NCBI RefSeq assembly: GCF_043641665.1
Contig: NC_092188.1
Span: forward strand, 15,583,704-15,647,703
Reading direction: 5' to 3'
Source of the DNA: Enoplosus armatus
Taxonomy: Eukaryota > Chordata > Actinopteri > Centrarchiformes > Enoplosidae
DNA length: 64,000 nucleotides
Below, in pieces: positions 1 to 12,941 of the stretch. The notes beneath the pieces were generated by a model. That model saw nothing but the letters and a program-made list of their open reading frames with translations. It had not been told where the DNA came from and searched no databases. A program made the position numbers and the translations under genes. How positions within the stretch are numbered: position 1 is the stretch's first letter; every line of letters starts with the position of its first letter.

Positions 1-633
1 CTCATGTTTTTAGGTTTGAGAGGGGGAGAAGAAAAGAGGAGACAGGACACATGTTTCAGAGAAAGACAGAAATAGAGAGGCAGAGATAAAGTGGGTGCTC
101 AGTACGCTCTCTATGTCCTGAATGTTCTGAATCCTTGGTAGGCGCTCGATGGTTAATTGGCATATCCCACTGTACAAGCAGCATATAATTGGCATATGGC
201 TGGTGGCATTTGTAATCCAGCATGTGAACTATTCTTGGGAGAAGCACTATAGACCCCTATGAGACGGTGTAACAAGCCTAACCGCCAACCTGTAGAAGAG
301 AAATGACAGGCTGACACATAACACAGAGGATGAGATGGGGGTGATGAGAGTGTCCTCAATGGACCTACTGTGACAACATGATCCAGCTGCACTGTAGAAT
401 AACCCACACAGTCAGATCAGATTAAAGGACTGAAAAACGACTGATCCATTGTCAGCTTTTGTTTGTTAGGAGCCGTGCATTTATGAGACACAAAGGAACG
501 TGTAGGATTTACATTTAGAAATGAGCAATCAAGACAAAGATACACACACTAACACACACTGTCTGCCTTATCGTCTGTGCTGAAAAGCATGATGAAGCTG
601 CAAAGGAACAGAGGGAAATACCTCAGGTCCACA

Positions 634-635
<2 letters not shown>

Positions 636-677
<42 letters not shown>
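636..677. repeat. (TG)n microsatellite
   Basis: About 20 uninterrupted TG units, ending in TATG. Confidence 0.95.
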
Positions 678-681
<4 letters not shown>

Positions 682-940
682 CAGTGATAATCCAGCCTTA
701 CTGCTGGACTTTGGATCTGACAAACACACACACACATGCACTACTAAGCATTTTCTACCATTTTATTAGACTCATGTTATCAAATTTCATTTCATGATTG
801 TGGCAAACGGTAGCAAAATCACAATGGTCAGTGAACCACATTATGCTGCTTAAAATATTGAACTTTGAAGATTTGTTTAGCTTCATTTATAGTTATGCGC
901 TGAGGGGTTTTGCTGCAGCTGGGGAACCTACGCATGTAGC

Positions 941-985
941 TACAATTTCCTCCCGGGGATCAATAAAGTATTTCTGATTCTGACA
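941..985 (+). repeat. LINE-like 3' tail, short copy
   Basis: CAATTTCC, then CCCGGGGATCAATAAAGTAT and TTCTGATTCTGA. The same phrase recurs at 26165-26220 with a longer TTCTGA array. It resembles the 3' end of a teleost non-LTR retrotransposon, with its own AATAAA and terminal hexamer repeats; the 5' part is missing. Confidence 0.65.
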
Positions 986-2462
986 AAGATACCACGTGGG
1001 GAACACAAGAGCAGTGATTGGTCAGCATAGGCTGTTTGTGTTTCCTCCAACAGGTTTCTGATGCCGGTAGAGATTGCTGACAGTGAAGACAACTTGAAGC
1101 AAGCTGAAAAAAAGGCTCAGTAGTCTTCTCCTTTTGTATTAGTGACACATATCTAGCAAAGCCATCTCCGCCGCAAACCTTCTGCTTACCGCGATTCCTG
1201 CTCTCTATCACAGTGAATGAAACAATTTGAATAAATTGACTACATGGAATAGTCCAAACAAGATGGACTTTCACAAAGTTAGTGAAACAATATAAACACA
1301 GTTACGGTGGGGAATATAATTACAGCATGATACCATATCAGTACAATACATCCGTCTAGTGTCGCAGGCTTTCTATCAACGGGAGGGATCTGATGCTGAA
1401 TTCTACATCAAAACCTACAACTCCCCACGACTCCCATTAATGTCTTGCATCGACCATAAATCTGGCTTTAGACTTCACAGGGCTTCACTTTATACTTACT
1501 TAGGAGTGTGACAAAGAAAAACCAAAGGGAAAGTGGCACGAAAACAATTCATGCATTAATCCCAATTTCTGCAATAAGAAAGCAAAAATGACAAATACTC
1601 TCTGGTTTCTGCTTTTCTCTGCTTTATATCATTGTCAACTGGATATCTTTGGGAAAATTACCATTAGTTGCCGTCCTAATGAGGGCAAAGCTGAGAGGAA
1701 AATGTTACTTGCACACAATGAATTTCCAATGATACTACAATTATGTGGTCAAACAGCTCATTCACCATGTCCATCTCCTCAAGTCTTGGGTTATAAATTT
1801 ACAGTCCACTTTCTGAACTGACTAAATTGAAAACAAATCAAATACAGCTATTATACAAACATAATATTTAGTGGGTGATTTCTTTTCAATTAACATTTAC
1901 AGTCTGGAGGAAGGAAATAAACTCACTGACCAGCGCAACTGTGCCCAGAAATAGAGCTGTAAGTGTTTCCAGAGGAGGGGAAAATAAATGGGGTGGAGTC
2001 CGTGTGATCATTACACTGGAAATGTGTAAATGTGTGTGCTTTCCCTTGGGTCATGTTTCTATTCCATTACAGCACCAACTCTGCACAATAACCTCAAAAG
2101 CACGATAAGAACTTAGAGAGGAGAGGGCTTGTACTAGTTGAGCCTTCATTCAAAAGCAGCTGGTTTTCTGCTCCACAAGTCAAACCAAAAGATCCAAATT
2201 TTGCTCATCCAAATAGCTGCAGTCGTGGTGCAGATGTCTGAATTGCAATATAGACCTGCTATTCAAGTCACCATTGAAAAATGCCATTCACTTTCATTGA
2301 TGGTATTTAAAAACCATTCACTTGTTCTTTAACTGTACTCAACCCCATCCACTTACAGATTTTCCAAATGAGGCACTTCATTTCTTCAGTGTGTTAAGAG
2401 CTGTTTTGTCTTGACAGTGGAGCCAAGAGTCCAGTTGTTTCCACCGCACACATTCACAATGA

Positions 2463-2464
<2 letters not shown>

Positions 2465-2517
<53 letters not shown>

Positions 2518-2548
2518 TTCAGTTGCATTGCATAGCATCGGTTCCCTT

Positions 2549-2597
<49 letters not shown>
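2465..2597. repeat. Two (CA)n microsatellites
   Basis: Uninterrupted CA runs at about 2465-2514 and 2558-2597, separated by 43 bases that end in a short TC run. Confidence 0.95.
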
Positions 2598-5500
2598 GCT
2601 CTACAATTACAGGTGTAATTACTATATACACTCATTGTGTCTTTTTCACTTTATGGTCCTTCACAGTATTTAATGAGGTCTGAAGTCATTGGACTTTCTA
2701 CCATATGCCTCAAATGGGGCTTTTTATTGGGTGACTAAATGTACCAAAGGAAAAAAGAAACCTCCTCTCATTAAGCCTGTGGGAGAGAAATAGAGGGTTT
2801 AACATTGGCAGAAGCTGGAAGGAGAACAGACCAGGGCAAAGAGATAGAAAAAAAGAAGAAAAAGGGTCCTCTGATTGCAGAATGAAAGCCTTTTCTCCTT
2901 GTAGGCACTGAGCAGGTATCCAAATACTACAGCAGCACAAAAGGTCTTTACAAATACAACCTCAAGGCATCTTTTTTTGTAAGATTTGGACCAATATCTC
3001 AAAGAGTTCAAATATTGCCTTCACTGAACAATGAACTGTAAGTAAGGCAGAGGTCCTTTTTATAGAAAGAATTTGACAAAGAAATTTGAAATGTGTGTAG
3101 GCGGACTTACTCATTGACCCTGAACTTGATGTCAAACAGTTACTAACTCAGAAGAAGACACTGATCTGACGAAGATGTTTACTCAAGTGTAATATTTTAG
3201 AAGAGCTTCAAGACTTTAATTTTTCTCTTGTTAACATATCATTTCAACATACTGCTGTTGGTGTTGAATTGAAGAGATTGCAAAAGTGAGCTAACACACT
3301 ATTTTGGAAGTTGTAGATGGCAATGGCAACTATTACTTATGCCAAAAGGATATTATCAAACAGTGACTTACTCATTACTTCATTATCATTAGTCTTTAAA
3401 CCAGAGAGCTGTGGTTTCCATTATTTCCATAAATGGCAACATAAACCACCATACTTAAAAACCATTTTAACAGTTTAACAACCTTCTTATTATGGGTCAT
3501 TTTTGGTCACCCTGTTAAATTCCCAATCTAAGCGTTAAAGTTAATTATATAGCCACAGAAGAGCTCAGTTGTTGATGACCATCATAAGAAAACTAGGAAA
3601 AAACAAACACAATGTACAAAAACACAATAATTACACCTGGAGGGGAAAGACGTTTTTGTCTTTTGCCAACAGGAATAACAGATGAGCTTCAGCTCTCGCT
3701 CTCTGCTTTTGTTTTGGCTGTATAAACATTCACAGAGGAAAGGAATGAATGATTCAATCTATTATCTTCAGCACAACAATCATTACTACAACGCCACATT
3801 CATTGTTGTTATTATCATCACCATCATCCGCTCTGACTCAGACTCCACAAACAGTAGCAGAGGAGGTTTCTCTAATGACATAAATGGTCAGCCGGTAGAC
3901 ACATTGACTCTCTCTCTCTTTCTAATCTCTATATCTTTCTCTCTCTATCTCTCTCTCACACACACACACACACATCCAACCACATATATTGACTGTAGCA
4001 TCAGTCTAGACTGCGCTGCTGATGACTAAACTTGATGACACACATGCATATACACACAAGTAAGCACATACTCATAGACACACACACTCTGCATCACACT
4101 GCTGACAGCAGCACATATACTCACTCATACACAAACCCATCCAGATGTCAGGTAATGACAGGTAAGGTTTGTTGGGGGATCAACAGAAGACCTTACAGGA
4201 CACTGACTCATTTCCTGTCTGCTGAAGTGTGGCAGATGCTCTTTACTGTATTCTGACTTTCATGTTTAGGCTTTTTGACTTGATGCTTGCAAATAAAGCA
4301 TCAACAAATACAGTTTGATGGTGTGTACCTTAAGAATGGAAGTGTTTTCTCCCAACATTTCCCCTCATATTAATCCATTCTGACCAAAACTATCCCCACT
4401 ATTTTATGTATGTGCACCACACCAGGACCCTGAAACTGAAGCAGCTGAATGAAATCCAGCATTCATTGTATTATTTACACCTGTGCTTTTTGTGCTGTGA
4501 CATGTCAACATGTCACACACAACACACAGCAAACTGCCTAAGCATGGTCATTTTATTGCTGTGACCTACTGGAAGCTGATAATTAAAGGTGACCTGATAA
4601 GGCAATGCTCCAGGTAAACCATGTTAGCTCACCTAACAATCTTTAGTGTTGCAGTGCACTTAACAAGATTTGCGGCATACGGCTTAAACCGACAATATTA
4701 TGCACCAATACATACTTGTAACTAAAGCATTTATTTTATTTATTTATCCGTATGTAATTGAAGGCATTATTTGTACGTAACCAATTCTTCACTGGATCTC
4801 CACAAAGGCACTGGCAGTGGTTGCTTGGAGCTTTGAGACACAGCTGCAGAACCTTGATTGATCCCCATAGTGAGATTCACTTTAGGCCTGTCAGACTGCA
4901 TGCTGAGCCACAGAACAGAGCCAGCAGAGAGTCTGCATCACAGATTTTTAGGCTTTACATATCACTGCTCTCGTCTTTGTATATGAAATGAAAGTTTACA
5001 TGCTTGGTTACGTGTTAAGCACCTTTCACACCCCCAAAGATCCATGAAACCCATTGAAAACACACTTTGTCACTTTGTACTGTTCTTCTATGTTTCACTG
5101 CTTTCCCAAATGCAAATGATCTCTGTTAAATTGCAGTTGTGGTGAACTTCTATCTTTCTGTTAGCCATAAGTTAACCCCTCGCTGTCATCTTTATATCAG
5201 CCTCTTAGCCTCCCTCGTTAGCTCTCCTTCTGTTCCCTCTCTATCTCTCTCCCTCTCAGCACTTTCCCCATTAAATTCACATTTCAGCTCCACCCCCTCC
5301 CATCTCTCTCTCTCTCCCTTCCCGTTCCTCGTTGCCTGCTACTTTCCCTCTCTCCTTCTTTCTTATCTCAGTAAGTTTTCAGCTGGGACCTGATTTTTCC
5401 TCTGCAGTACAGCCCCCTGTGTCCCCCTGGGAAGGATCATCACCATGTTTGCATGAGTGAGAGTGAGAAAGGGAGAGCGAGAGACACTTTGTTCTTACTA

Positions 5501-6764
5501 TCTTGGGTCCAAGAGTCCTCACAGGAACAGGAACAAAAAAACTCAGAAGTGGGCACATGTGTGCAACGTTTTCCGGTGTGTGAGAATGCGTGTGTATTTG
5601 TGCCTGCGTACGTGTGTGTGTGTGGGCATGTGTGCGTTTTAAGGGGGTAAAATGATGTTCATCCTTCAGAGTGTAATCTGCCTGCCATCAGCCTAATTTT
5701 CATCTTCATCGTTTGGCTAAAAACCACTGCAGAACACCAACTTGACTGCACACTGCTTTTGTGAGTGAGTTGAAACTAAGTGTGTGTGTGCCTTTACATA
5801 TGTGTCTATATATGTGTGTGTGAGACGCTTGAGAGCTGGATTTGTTTGAGTGGCCTTGCTTAGAGAGGAGTGTGAGGGGAAAAGAGACGATATGAGTTTG
5901 ATGTTGTGTGATTCTCCCATGGCACCTCTGGTTGCATAACGGTTTCCTTAGAAATTTGAACTGTTATTTTTTGTGCAAAAGGCAGACAGTCAGTCACCTG
6001 TTTCCCAACTAATAATAAAACCTAGCATGTCCTGATGGCAAAGTTGCACTACATGTATGATTGGGTAGAGTGTCGTCCCCTGTTCTTCTGCAGATTAAAT
6101 CAATTTACAGAGATAAATAGTTTCACTTCTCTTGAGTTTCGTACCCTGGGAGAAACAGCATGGCATCAACAAATTGGGACTTGGTGAATGAATAAGAAAA
6201 CATATTTGATTAAATGAGATATGAATAATATAGGCTGGTGCAATAAAAACACCAGATTTTCTTTCTGAGCTTGTTATTAAACAGCATCTTGTTTCTGTAA
6301 TGGAAATTAAATCACATCCTACAGCAAGGTTTTCATTCCCAGGCTTCCACACTCGGAGCCCTGCTGCTTTTCTATTCGGTTTGTCTAATCAGGGAGTGAT
6401 TTGTACCTGGGACGCAAAGTGATTGCAATCAACTGGCAGGTAGAATAGAAAACTTGTGGTACTTGGTGCCCTGAGGACCACTGACCTAATGGCTGAAATG
6501 CCCAACACCAGGAATTAGGCAGCCATGTGGAATGAGAGACTGTCAGCCCTACACAACATGTTCCCTTCCCTGAAGGATGAGGTTCCCATGCGTGTTAAGG
6601 TCCAGAGTTCCCTTAGGGATCTTTGAGTGAGATATCTTTAAGCACAAATAAAAGAACACAATCAATTGTTGCATTCATGTGGTATGAAAAAAGCTTGGGA
6701 TTCCCTGACCCATACACCCCCCTTCTGCTTAGGGTCCCCTCACACAGCCGTCCAGCCTGCCTAC

Positions 6765-7311
6765 CTTCCAGTGTTACCTCCTTCCCTGCCCGTTTCAGCG
6801 CCTGCACAGCCTCGTCGTGAGTCGCGTCCCGCAGGTTCATTCCGTTCACGGACAGGATGGCGTCCCCGACGTACAGAGCCTGGGTCTGGTCCGCTGCGAG
6901 CCCCTTGAAGATCTTACTGATGAGGATGGGCATTTTATTCTCCTTCCCCCCTTTGATGCTGATCCCGAGCCCCCCGACCTCCTGCTTGCTCACCTTGACG
7001 CACCGCTTTCTGTTGGCGATCGCCTCGGGCACTCGCTCCGGGAGGTCCGTGAAGGCGGTGCGCACAGTTTGGGGGCCGTTGTTGGAGTTGGCGTTGTTGT
7101 TGTCAAGGTAAGATCCGTTGGTAACGCCGTTGGAGTTGACACTGTCGTTCACGCTGTCGTTAACGCTGCTCTCCCCGCAGCTTAACGTGAGCGCTTCCTC
7201 GTTCAAGCTGACCAAAACTTTGTGCCACCGCTCCCGCACCAAAACCTCCACAAAGCCACTTTTTTGCACTCCGGCGGCACCTGAAACTCCCGTCGCTATT
7301 ACCACCGCCAT
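6765..7311 (-). CDS. sntb1: Beta-1 syntrophin, first coding exon (partial gene)
   Basis: Syntrophins are cytoplasmic membrane-associated adaptors of the dystrophin complex that use their PDZ domain to recruit channels, nNOS and kinases. The exon encodes 182 residues plus one base, starting at ATG 7311-7309 and ending at a GAAG|GTAGGC donor after 6765. Residues ~17-45 form the start of the split PH1 domain ([14 protein letters not shown]); residues ~50-80 are an Asn/Ser-rich insert with the repeated unit SVND; residues ~104-182 are the PDZ domain with the carboxylate-binding GGLGISI and the strongly conserved [20 protein letters not shown]. The PDZ and the N-terminus fit beta-1 better than alpha-1 or beta-2 syntrophin. 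The location beside ccn3 agrees with human 8q24, where SNTB1 and CCN3 lie close together. Remaining exons lie left of the window. Confidence 0.93.
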
Positions 7312-7560
7312 CTTTGGAGCATTTCTTTAAAATGACATGTGATTGTGTGCTCCCAGCACGCTCTCTCACACGTTAACTTCCACCCCGTCTCCCTCGCACT
7401 CGGGCTGGACTTCGCCCCTCTGAAGTTTTCTGTGGGACTTGTCAAGCGTCCCGACCAACCAGCCCGACCCCTTTCGGCACAAGCTGCCCTCCGCTCCGCC
7501 TGCCTGAGATCCTATCTGCTGGGTGGAGTTTGCTCCCCTCGCTGTCAGCAGATCCCATCT
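6790..7560. promoter_or_regulatory. CpG-rich block over sntb1 first exon and promoter
   Basis: CG dinucleotides are dense here (for example in 6805-6870, 7000-7060 and 7230-7310, and upstream to about 7500) while the flanks are CpG-poor and AT-rich. No TATA box is visible upstream of the start codon (right side). This fits a CpG-island promoter for sntb1. Limits are estimated by eye. Confidence 0.65.
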
Positions 7561-10500
7561 CCAGATCCTGCATGCACAAAATGTGTTCATCATTTCCCCA
7601 AGAATGCGGAGTTAAACATGCAACAACTTATTCACAAAAAAGAATTAGGCTAATTCATCCATTGGACTTGTATCATGTTGATATTATATTCTATGATGTA
7701 TAAATATATTGATTTATATACCAGCCTTTAAAGGAAAGTAACGTAGCCCATATTTCCTGAAATTAACCATAATTGGGTTTTGTGAGTTATTAAGACAGAA
7801 AACTGAACATTTTCATCGCTATTTTATTATTTTATTTTATATGACTAGAATTTAGTTCGCAGTCTTTATAATGTCCAGTGAGTCTCTCTCTGCCCTACTT
7901 CACCGCGTTCACGCTGCAGACGTGAGAGCACGCGCGTACAGGAATGCGCCTGTGCCTGTTTTGATGCTACAGAGAGAGACAGAGACAGAGAGAGTTTTGT
8001 TTGGACACTCTGACATGGAGAGACCCCCCTCTGAGGCTTTGCCCTCCATCGCTATTATTATTATTATCATTATTCCAAAGGACATCCTCATGCCCCGTCA
8101 ATCCCACAGACTCGTGAGAGTTCAAAGAGATGAACTCAGACCGTGAGGGTGCAACTGGTGTTATCACCATAATGACTGGAGCCGCTGGGTGCCGTCCTTC
8201 ACAGGGGGTGACCCGACCCGGGATCAAGCCCTGTGAGTGACTGACAGGGGACGCAGAGGGAAGATGGAGACAGATGCCACGAGGCAGCTTCAGCTTGATG
8301 ATGTTATAGGAAAAAGAAAAATCACTAACCAAGCAGCTGCTGTGACTTCAAGTGCATAGAAGTTTCAGCCTTTTGGATGTAAAGACACTTAGATCTATAA
8401 ATATGAGCTTTCTTTCAGCAGCACGGCATCCTGCGTACAGTGTTAGCAATGTAGCTACGACACCTGCTGGTGACATCTTAAATTGATGTTTGTGTGTGAT
8501 GGTTCAAATTTGACCTGGCACAGTGGAGACACAGGGAAGCCCCTTCTAGTAAAGAAAAAGATGCACAAGTGATCATTTGTATCAAAACATGAACAAACTG
8601 AATTCAAATATCTTCATGATTTTAATTTAGCTGTAAGAACCTTTGTACATATTTTTCTGTAGTGATGAGGCTTTGTGATGTGTGTGGTTTATTCATTTTG
8701 GTGTGGGTATTCTCTAATTGGTGAACCAAAGACATATTTCCTGTCCAGGTGCAATAAAGATGAATCTATTATGTTCTTGTCTTGTATGTTGAAATTTGAA
8801 AATTATAGACCACTGAACCCATATTTAAGTAACATAACATTATCCCCCAAAACATTTCATAATTTATTTAAATGCACAATAGTGTGTCATGTTTTTGATT
8901 AAGATGCTGATGTTAAGGTATTTCATAGAATAGTGATATATCGTCTAGATGATATGGGAGTGAGGAGTGGGGGGATTCACTATAACATTATTCCGTATGT
9001 GATTTGTACACATGTTAAAACTGGAAATGCCAGTATTAACAGATATTTAAAAAATGTAAACAGTGATATTTTTAAAGGAAAAGGAGTCGGAATTTAATAA
9101 TACTAAAAATAATTTAAAAAAACAAGATATGTAGCATGATATGTATAGTGCCTTGGAGTTACTGTTCCTCGTAATGTTAACAATTGATTTTACTGTGTGA
9201 ATGTATGACTTGGCCACAGGCTACTAATGTAAAGCAAAGATTACCTATTTATTTTCTCTTACACTGAGCAATAGCTTCTGTGCTAATTACATAGTTTATT
9301 TTTATTGGTTTATTATATTGAATTTCCATTAAAAAGGTTGAAAACAACAGCTTCTCCAGTTGTTAACTTATATTGAATTATGAGAAATAAGGGCATTCTA
9401 GTATATTATGATTTAATATTATATATATTATATATTTCGCTCCATGTGTCATAATCAAACAGACTGTGTAATCTCGGGTATGTATAGTACAATGTAGGAG
9501 CCGAGCTTCCTCACTTGCCCGCCCTCTAAACTACACTGGATCATTAACTGCACCAGAGAGGGGATAAGCTTATTTATTTTGAGAAAGAGACAGAAACAGA
9601 TATGCTAAGAATATTTTGGCTTAATGAGGTGTAGGAGCTGCAATTGATTTTTTACTTTTATATGGAAATGAGCTATCAGATGAAATGTACATTCTTAACG
9701 ACCTTCAAAACAAACAAACAAAGAAACAGAGCATGCAGTCCTATTAAAGGTGATGGTATTTAAAGGTTGCTAATTAATCTTTTTTCAATCCTCAGTCGGC
9801 CATAGCACATTGACTCCGCACTTTGTTTTTTCATTGCAACAGGGAGCAGCTGTTACACACAAACACACAATCACACATGGGGTTTGTATTGTTCGTCTGT
9901 GAACTAGCCTTTTGGAGTAATTAAGAGAGTGAAGTGCCATGCTCAAGAGCACTGCGGCACTTGTGTTGCAAGAGGAGATTCAAGCTTGAATTGAAGAATG
10001 TCAGTTTTCAGAGACGAGGCTAGAGAAATATGTTCTGCAACACCATATTATTTACACTTTCAGGCCCTGTAGAGTCTTCTCGTAAAGAAAAATTAAAAAA
10101 GTTTGTTTCTCACCAAAATGCATTGAATGTTTACTAACTTGCAGTCTTTCACTTTCACTTTCTTGCCTTTGTTCACTTTCTTTGTGCCTTTCCACCACCA
10201 ACTGTCAATCAGGGGAATAGTGTGAAAACGACTCTGTTTATAGATGATTAAATATTTATCTGTGTGCTTGCTCACTCATATTTGTTTAGCACACTGCTGC
10301 AGTCAACACAATATTTAAGTCAGCAATATTTACAAGTCTGAAATCATTTGGAATAAGGAGAGACAACACATCAGAAATCATGTAAGCAACCACAATTAGA
10401 GAACAGGAAATATTGGAGGGGTTAAGACTGAATGATGTCGAATGTGGCAGATGTCTTGCAATCATCTTGCAAATCGTCTTTCAAAATCAAAAGTTGTCCT

Positions 10501-11536
10501 AAAAGACAGACAATATTATGGATGTTTTCTCAGAGCAAAAATGAAATATGTAGTTATTTGAATGTTGGAGCATCAGTCATTTAACTAGCTGTAGGGGAAG
10601 AATGACTTAGATCACCTCTCAATTTAACACTGTTTCAGTCAGATTGAGACTCCTTGATCTTCCCTTCCATACATTTTACTTTCCCGCTTATCCCTTCTTC
10701 TGACTTCTGTTGTCCTTCTACCCTTTCACCTGTCCTTCCCTCTCTCTTCTTCCCCTCATCTTTTCCATTTGCTAATTCTTCACCTTTCCCTTCAACTAAT
10801 TCTCATCCATCAATCTCACAAATCACTTCAAAGCACAACGTCAGAATCATAGGTAACAATTTATCAAACGAAAATGCTATATTGTGACTATTAGTTTTGA
10901 CCCCCATGTTTAAATATAACTAAAGAAAATATATAATCCCAATTGTGCTGTAATGGCTCATTGAGGCAGGTAAAGGACTCAGATGCACGACTCAGAGACA
11001 CGCAGTTAAGGTAAAAGTGAAGTTCAAGCAGAGTTTAAGCAAGGGCAGGCCAAAAAAAAAGCAAACATGGCAAGGCAGGCAGGGAAAAAGTCTAAAAAGG
11101 CCAGAAAATGTCCTTTCAGGCAAGCAAGAACAGGTATCAAGCTGCACCACTGAGGCAGAATGCACATAGACAGGGCAGGTATATTTACTGGGGAGCTGAG
11201 TTGGGTATTGGGAGCAGGTGTGCAGATAGGTGTGGAGGTTAGGTGGTGTTGAATGGTGGGAACAATGAGGACTACTGCAGGACAGAGAAGGAATGACAGG
11301 GAGCATTGGTGACACCATAGACTGACATGTTAGTGCCATACTTGCCCACATAATGCAATAATGCCTGAGCCATTTCAAAAATAATGCCAGAAACTTAATT
11401 TATGCGAAGTAAGAACGGCACAGTATTTCATATTCAAAGTTAATGTAAATAAAGGAATATATAGAACACGTTTTAGTGGAAAAATACTACAATCTTTCAT
11501 CCTTCATATTCAGAGGAATGATTCACAATACCTACA
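7561..11536. other. Intergenic, no gene seen
   Basis: The interval upstream of sntb1 is AT-rich. It has a moderately GC-rich patch at 7870-8330 that could hold distal sntb1 promoter or 5' noncoding sequence, and a segment near 9925-9970 resembling a common teleost interspersed-repeat phrase. No open frame here has family-like content. Confidence 0.6.
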
Positions 11537-11719
11537 CTATGTTTTAGGATTTGGGTGAGTCTCACAGTAAGAAGTCAAACACCAGCGCTTCAGGACTTTG
11601 AGTTTGACGCCAGAGCAGACGTCATGCTCAACTTCCTCTGGTTTGGCCGCTTCTTGGTTATGGCTGCTGCTGCTGGCATTATCAGACTTCCTGAAATGAG
11701 TTTCATTTCCGAGATCAAG
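11537..11719 (-). pseudogene. Relic of a TRIM gene (RING-to-B-box linker and B-box 1 fragment)
   Basis: The minus strand is open for 60 codons between stops at 11720-11722 and 11537-11539. Its residues read like the inter-domain linker and first B-box of fish TRIM proteins: an HFRKS stretch, a Ser-rich linker, EAAKPEEVEHDVC, then KLKVLKRWCLTSYCETH. The last part matches residues 104-122 of the intact TRIM gene 1.4 kb away (CLVCLTSYCETH), and a ~26-bp stretch (11555-11580) is almost identical in DNA. Flanking RING, coiled-coil and SPRY sequence is absent and stops follow immediately, so this is a dead fragment in opposite orientation to the intact gene. It could also be an old exon of a larger decayed TRIM. 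Confidence 0.75.
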
Positions 11720-11722
11720 CTA

Positions 11723-12937
11723 CAGATGGTGTATTATTCTTATTTTGTATACTTCCCTATTAGTTTGATCATTTGCAGGCCTCACACTTTGCAATATAAT
11801 GCTAAATCACTCTTTACTGAAAAGCTTAAGTGACATATTCAAAGACAAAATGATATAATCCAAAAGTAGATACTCTTCATTTTGATAAATTAAGATATTT
11901 TTACAGCACTACTGTACATTCATCTGACAGCAGTGGCATGGTGTCCACATTTACAGTTAGTGAAAGAATGCAACAAGCAATCAAATAGCACATTGTGAAA
12001 TTATTATAAATAGTGCTGGGGTGGTTAAATGGTATTTGACATTGAAAATAAAAGCACAAACATCAACATGACACGCTGGCAGCACTGAAGTAAGAAGTGG
12101 TTGAAATACAATACAAAGTTTCATCGTCATAATCCATATAGGCAATGCATAACCAAAAGTAATCAGATTACATTACTGATTCATCAAGTGAAATTTGGCG
12201 TTATCAGTTGGTTTAAAATATAACCTCACTTCACTTCAACAGTAAAATACGAAAAACATAGAAACTAAACAGCTCTTTTGCTGAAGAGAGAATATTTTTG
12301 GAGTGATTCATTTCATTTCATTTCAGTGGCAAAAACACAAACCTGTAACCCTTTAAGAGCAGAGACTCTACAAGTTATTTCACATCAGCTAACTGATTTC
12401 CTTTTAGTGTTTGAGTCAGGCACAGATGCTCATTGTGGTTTGAGTCTGTGTTGTTTTTGTTGAGCTGATCTGTAATTACACTGTGGCACACAAAAACTGA
12501 CAAAAGTGACACCAGGAATTAGTACACTTTATCATCAGAAATTAGGCTCAAAATCACATTTCATTTCATGTCACAAATAGTTTTACAAGGCTCAACTGTT
12601 AAGGGGTTAATGTCATGCAGGAGCAGATGGGTGGAGTATGAGGCAGGGGAGGGGAGCACCATTGCATCATTTACAGAGAAATGAAACCTTGCACAGACAT
12701 TAACAGCTGGTAAACACAGTGCCGTTTGTCTATTTACAGAAAGAGACAGCAAAGCAGAACACCCATCATTCCAAGAAGGTGAAGTTCAACTCCCTTGTTA
12801 AATACTTGATAATACTCTGATATTGCAGAATATTCATCTTATATCTTTTTTTGTATCTAATATGGACTCTGCTGTGTTTGTTGTTGGGAATGAAAAAAAA
12901 CATTTGTTTCTTAGGTTTAAAAGCTGTCTTCTTTTCT
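11723..12937. other. Upstream region of the TRIM gene
   Basis: No coding sequence is supported here. A 5' noncoding exon and intron for the TRIM gene are likely, because a good acceptor (pyrimidine tract then TAG at 12937-12939) lies two bases before the ATG. GAAAT runs occur on the minus strand at 12305-12325 and on the plus strand at 12675-12690, but they do not fit the interferon-response spacing. Confidence 0.5.
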
Positions 12938-12941
12938 AGAT

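Larger units (their letters stand above)
1..6764 (-). other. sntb1: sntb1 intron (3' part, runs off the left edge)
   Basis: This stretch follows the donor site of the first coding exon and shows no open frame resembling the later syntrophin exons (second PH half, SU domain). I see AT-rich unique DNA with TG/CA microsatellites, pyrimidine-rich runs (around 5220-5400) and one LINE-like 3' tail. First introns of syntrophin genes are usually very long, so absence of the next exon is expected. No other gene is supported here. Confidence 0.75.

Noticed and set aside
1588..2332. Small open frames in the sntb1 intron
   Set aside because: Short, AT-rich, no splice context and no similarity to any family I know.
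6817..7185. 122-codon plus-strand open frame over the syntrophin exon
   Set aside because: Shadow of the GC-rich sntb1 coding exon on the other strand.
12300..12690. GAAAT runs upstream of the TRIM gene as interferon response elements
   Set aside because: Units are spaced by one base (GAAATGAAA) instead of the two needed for the GAAANNGAAA core, so interferon control is not supported by sequence.
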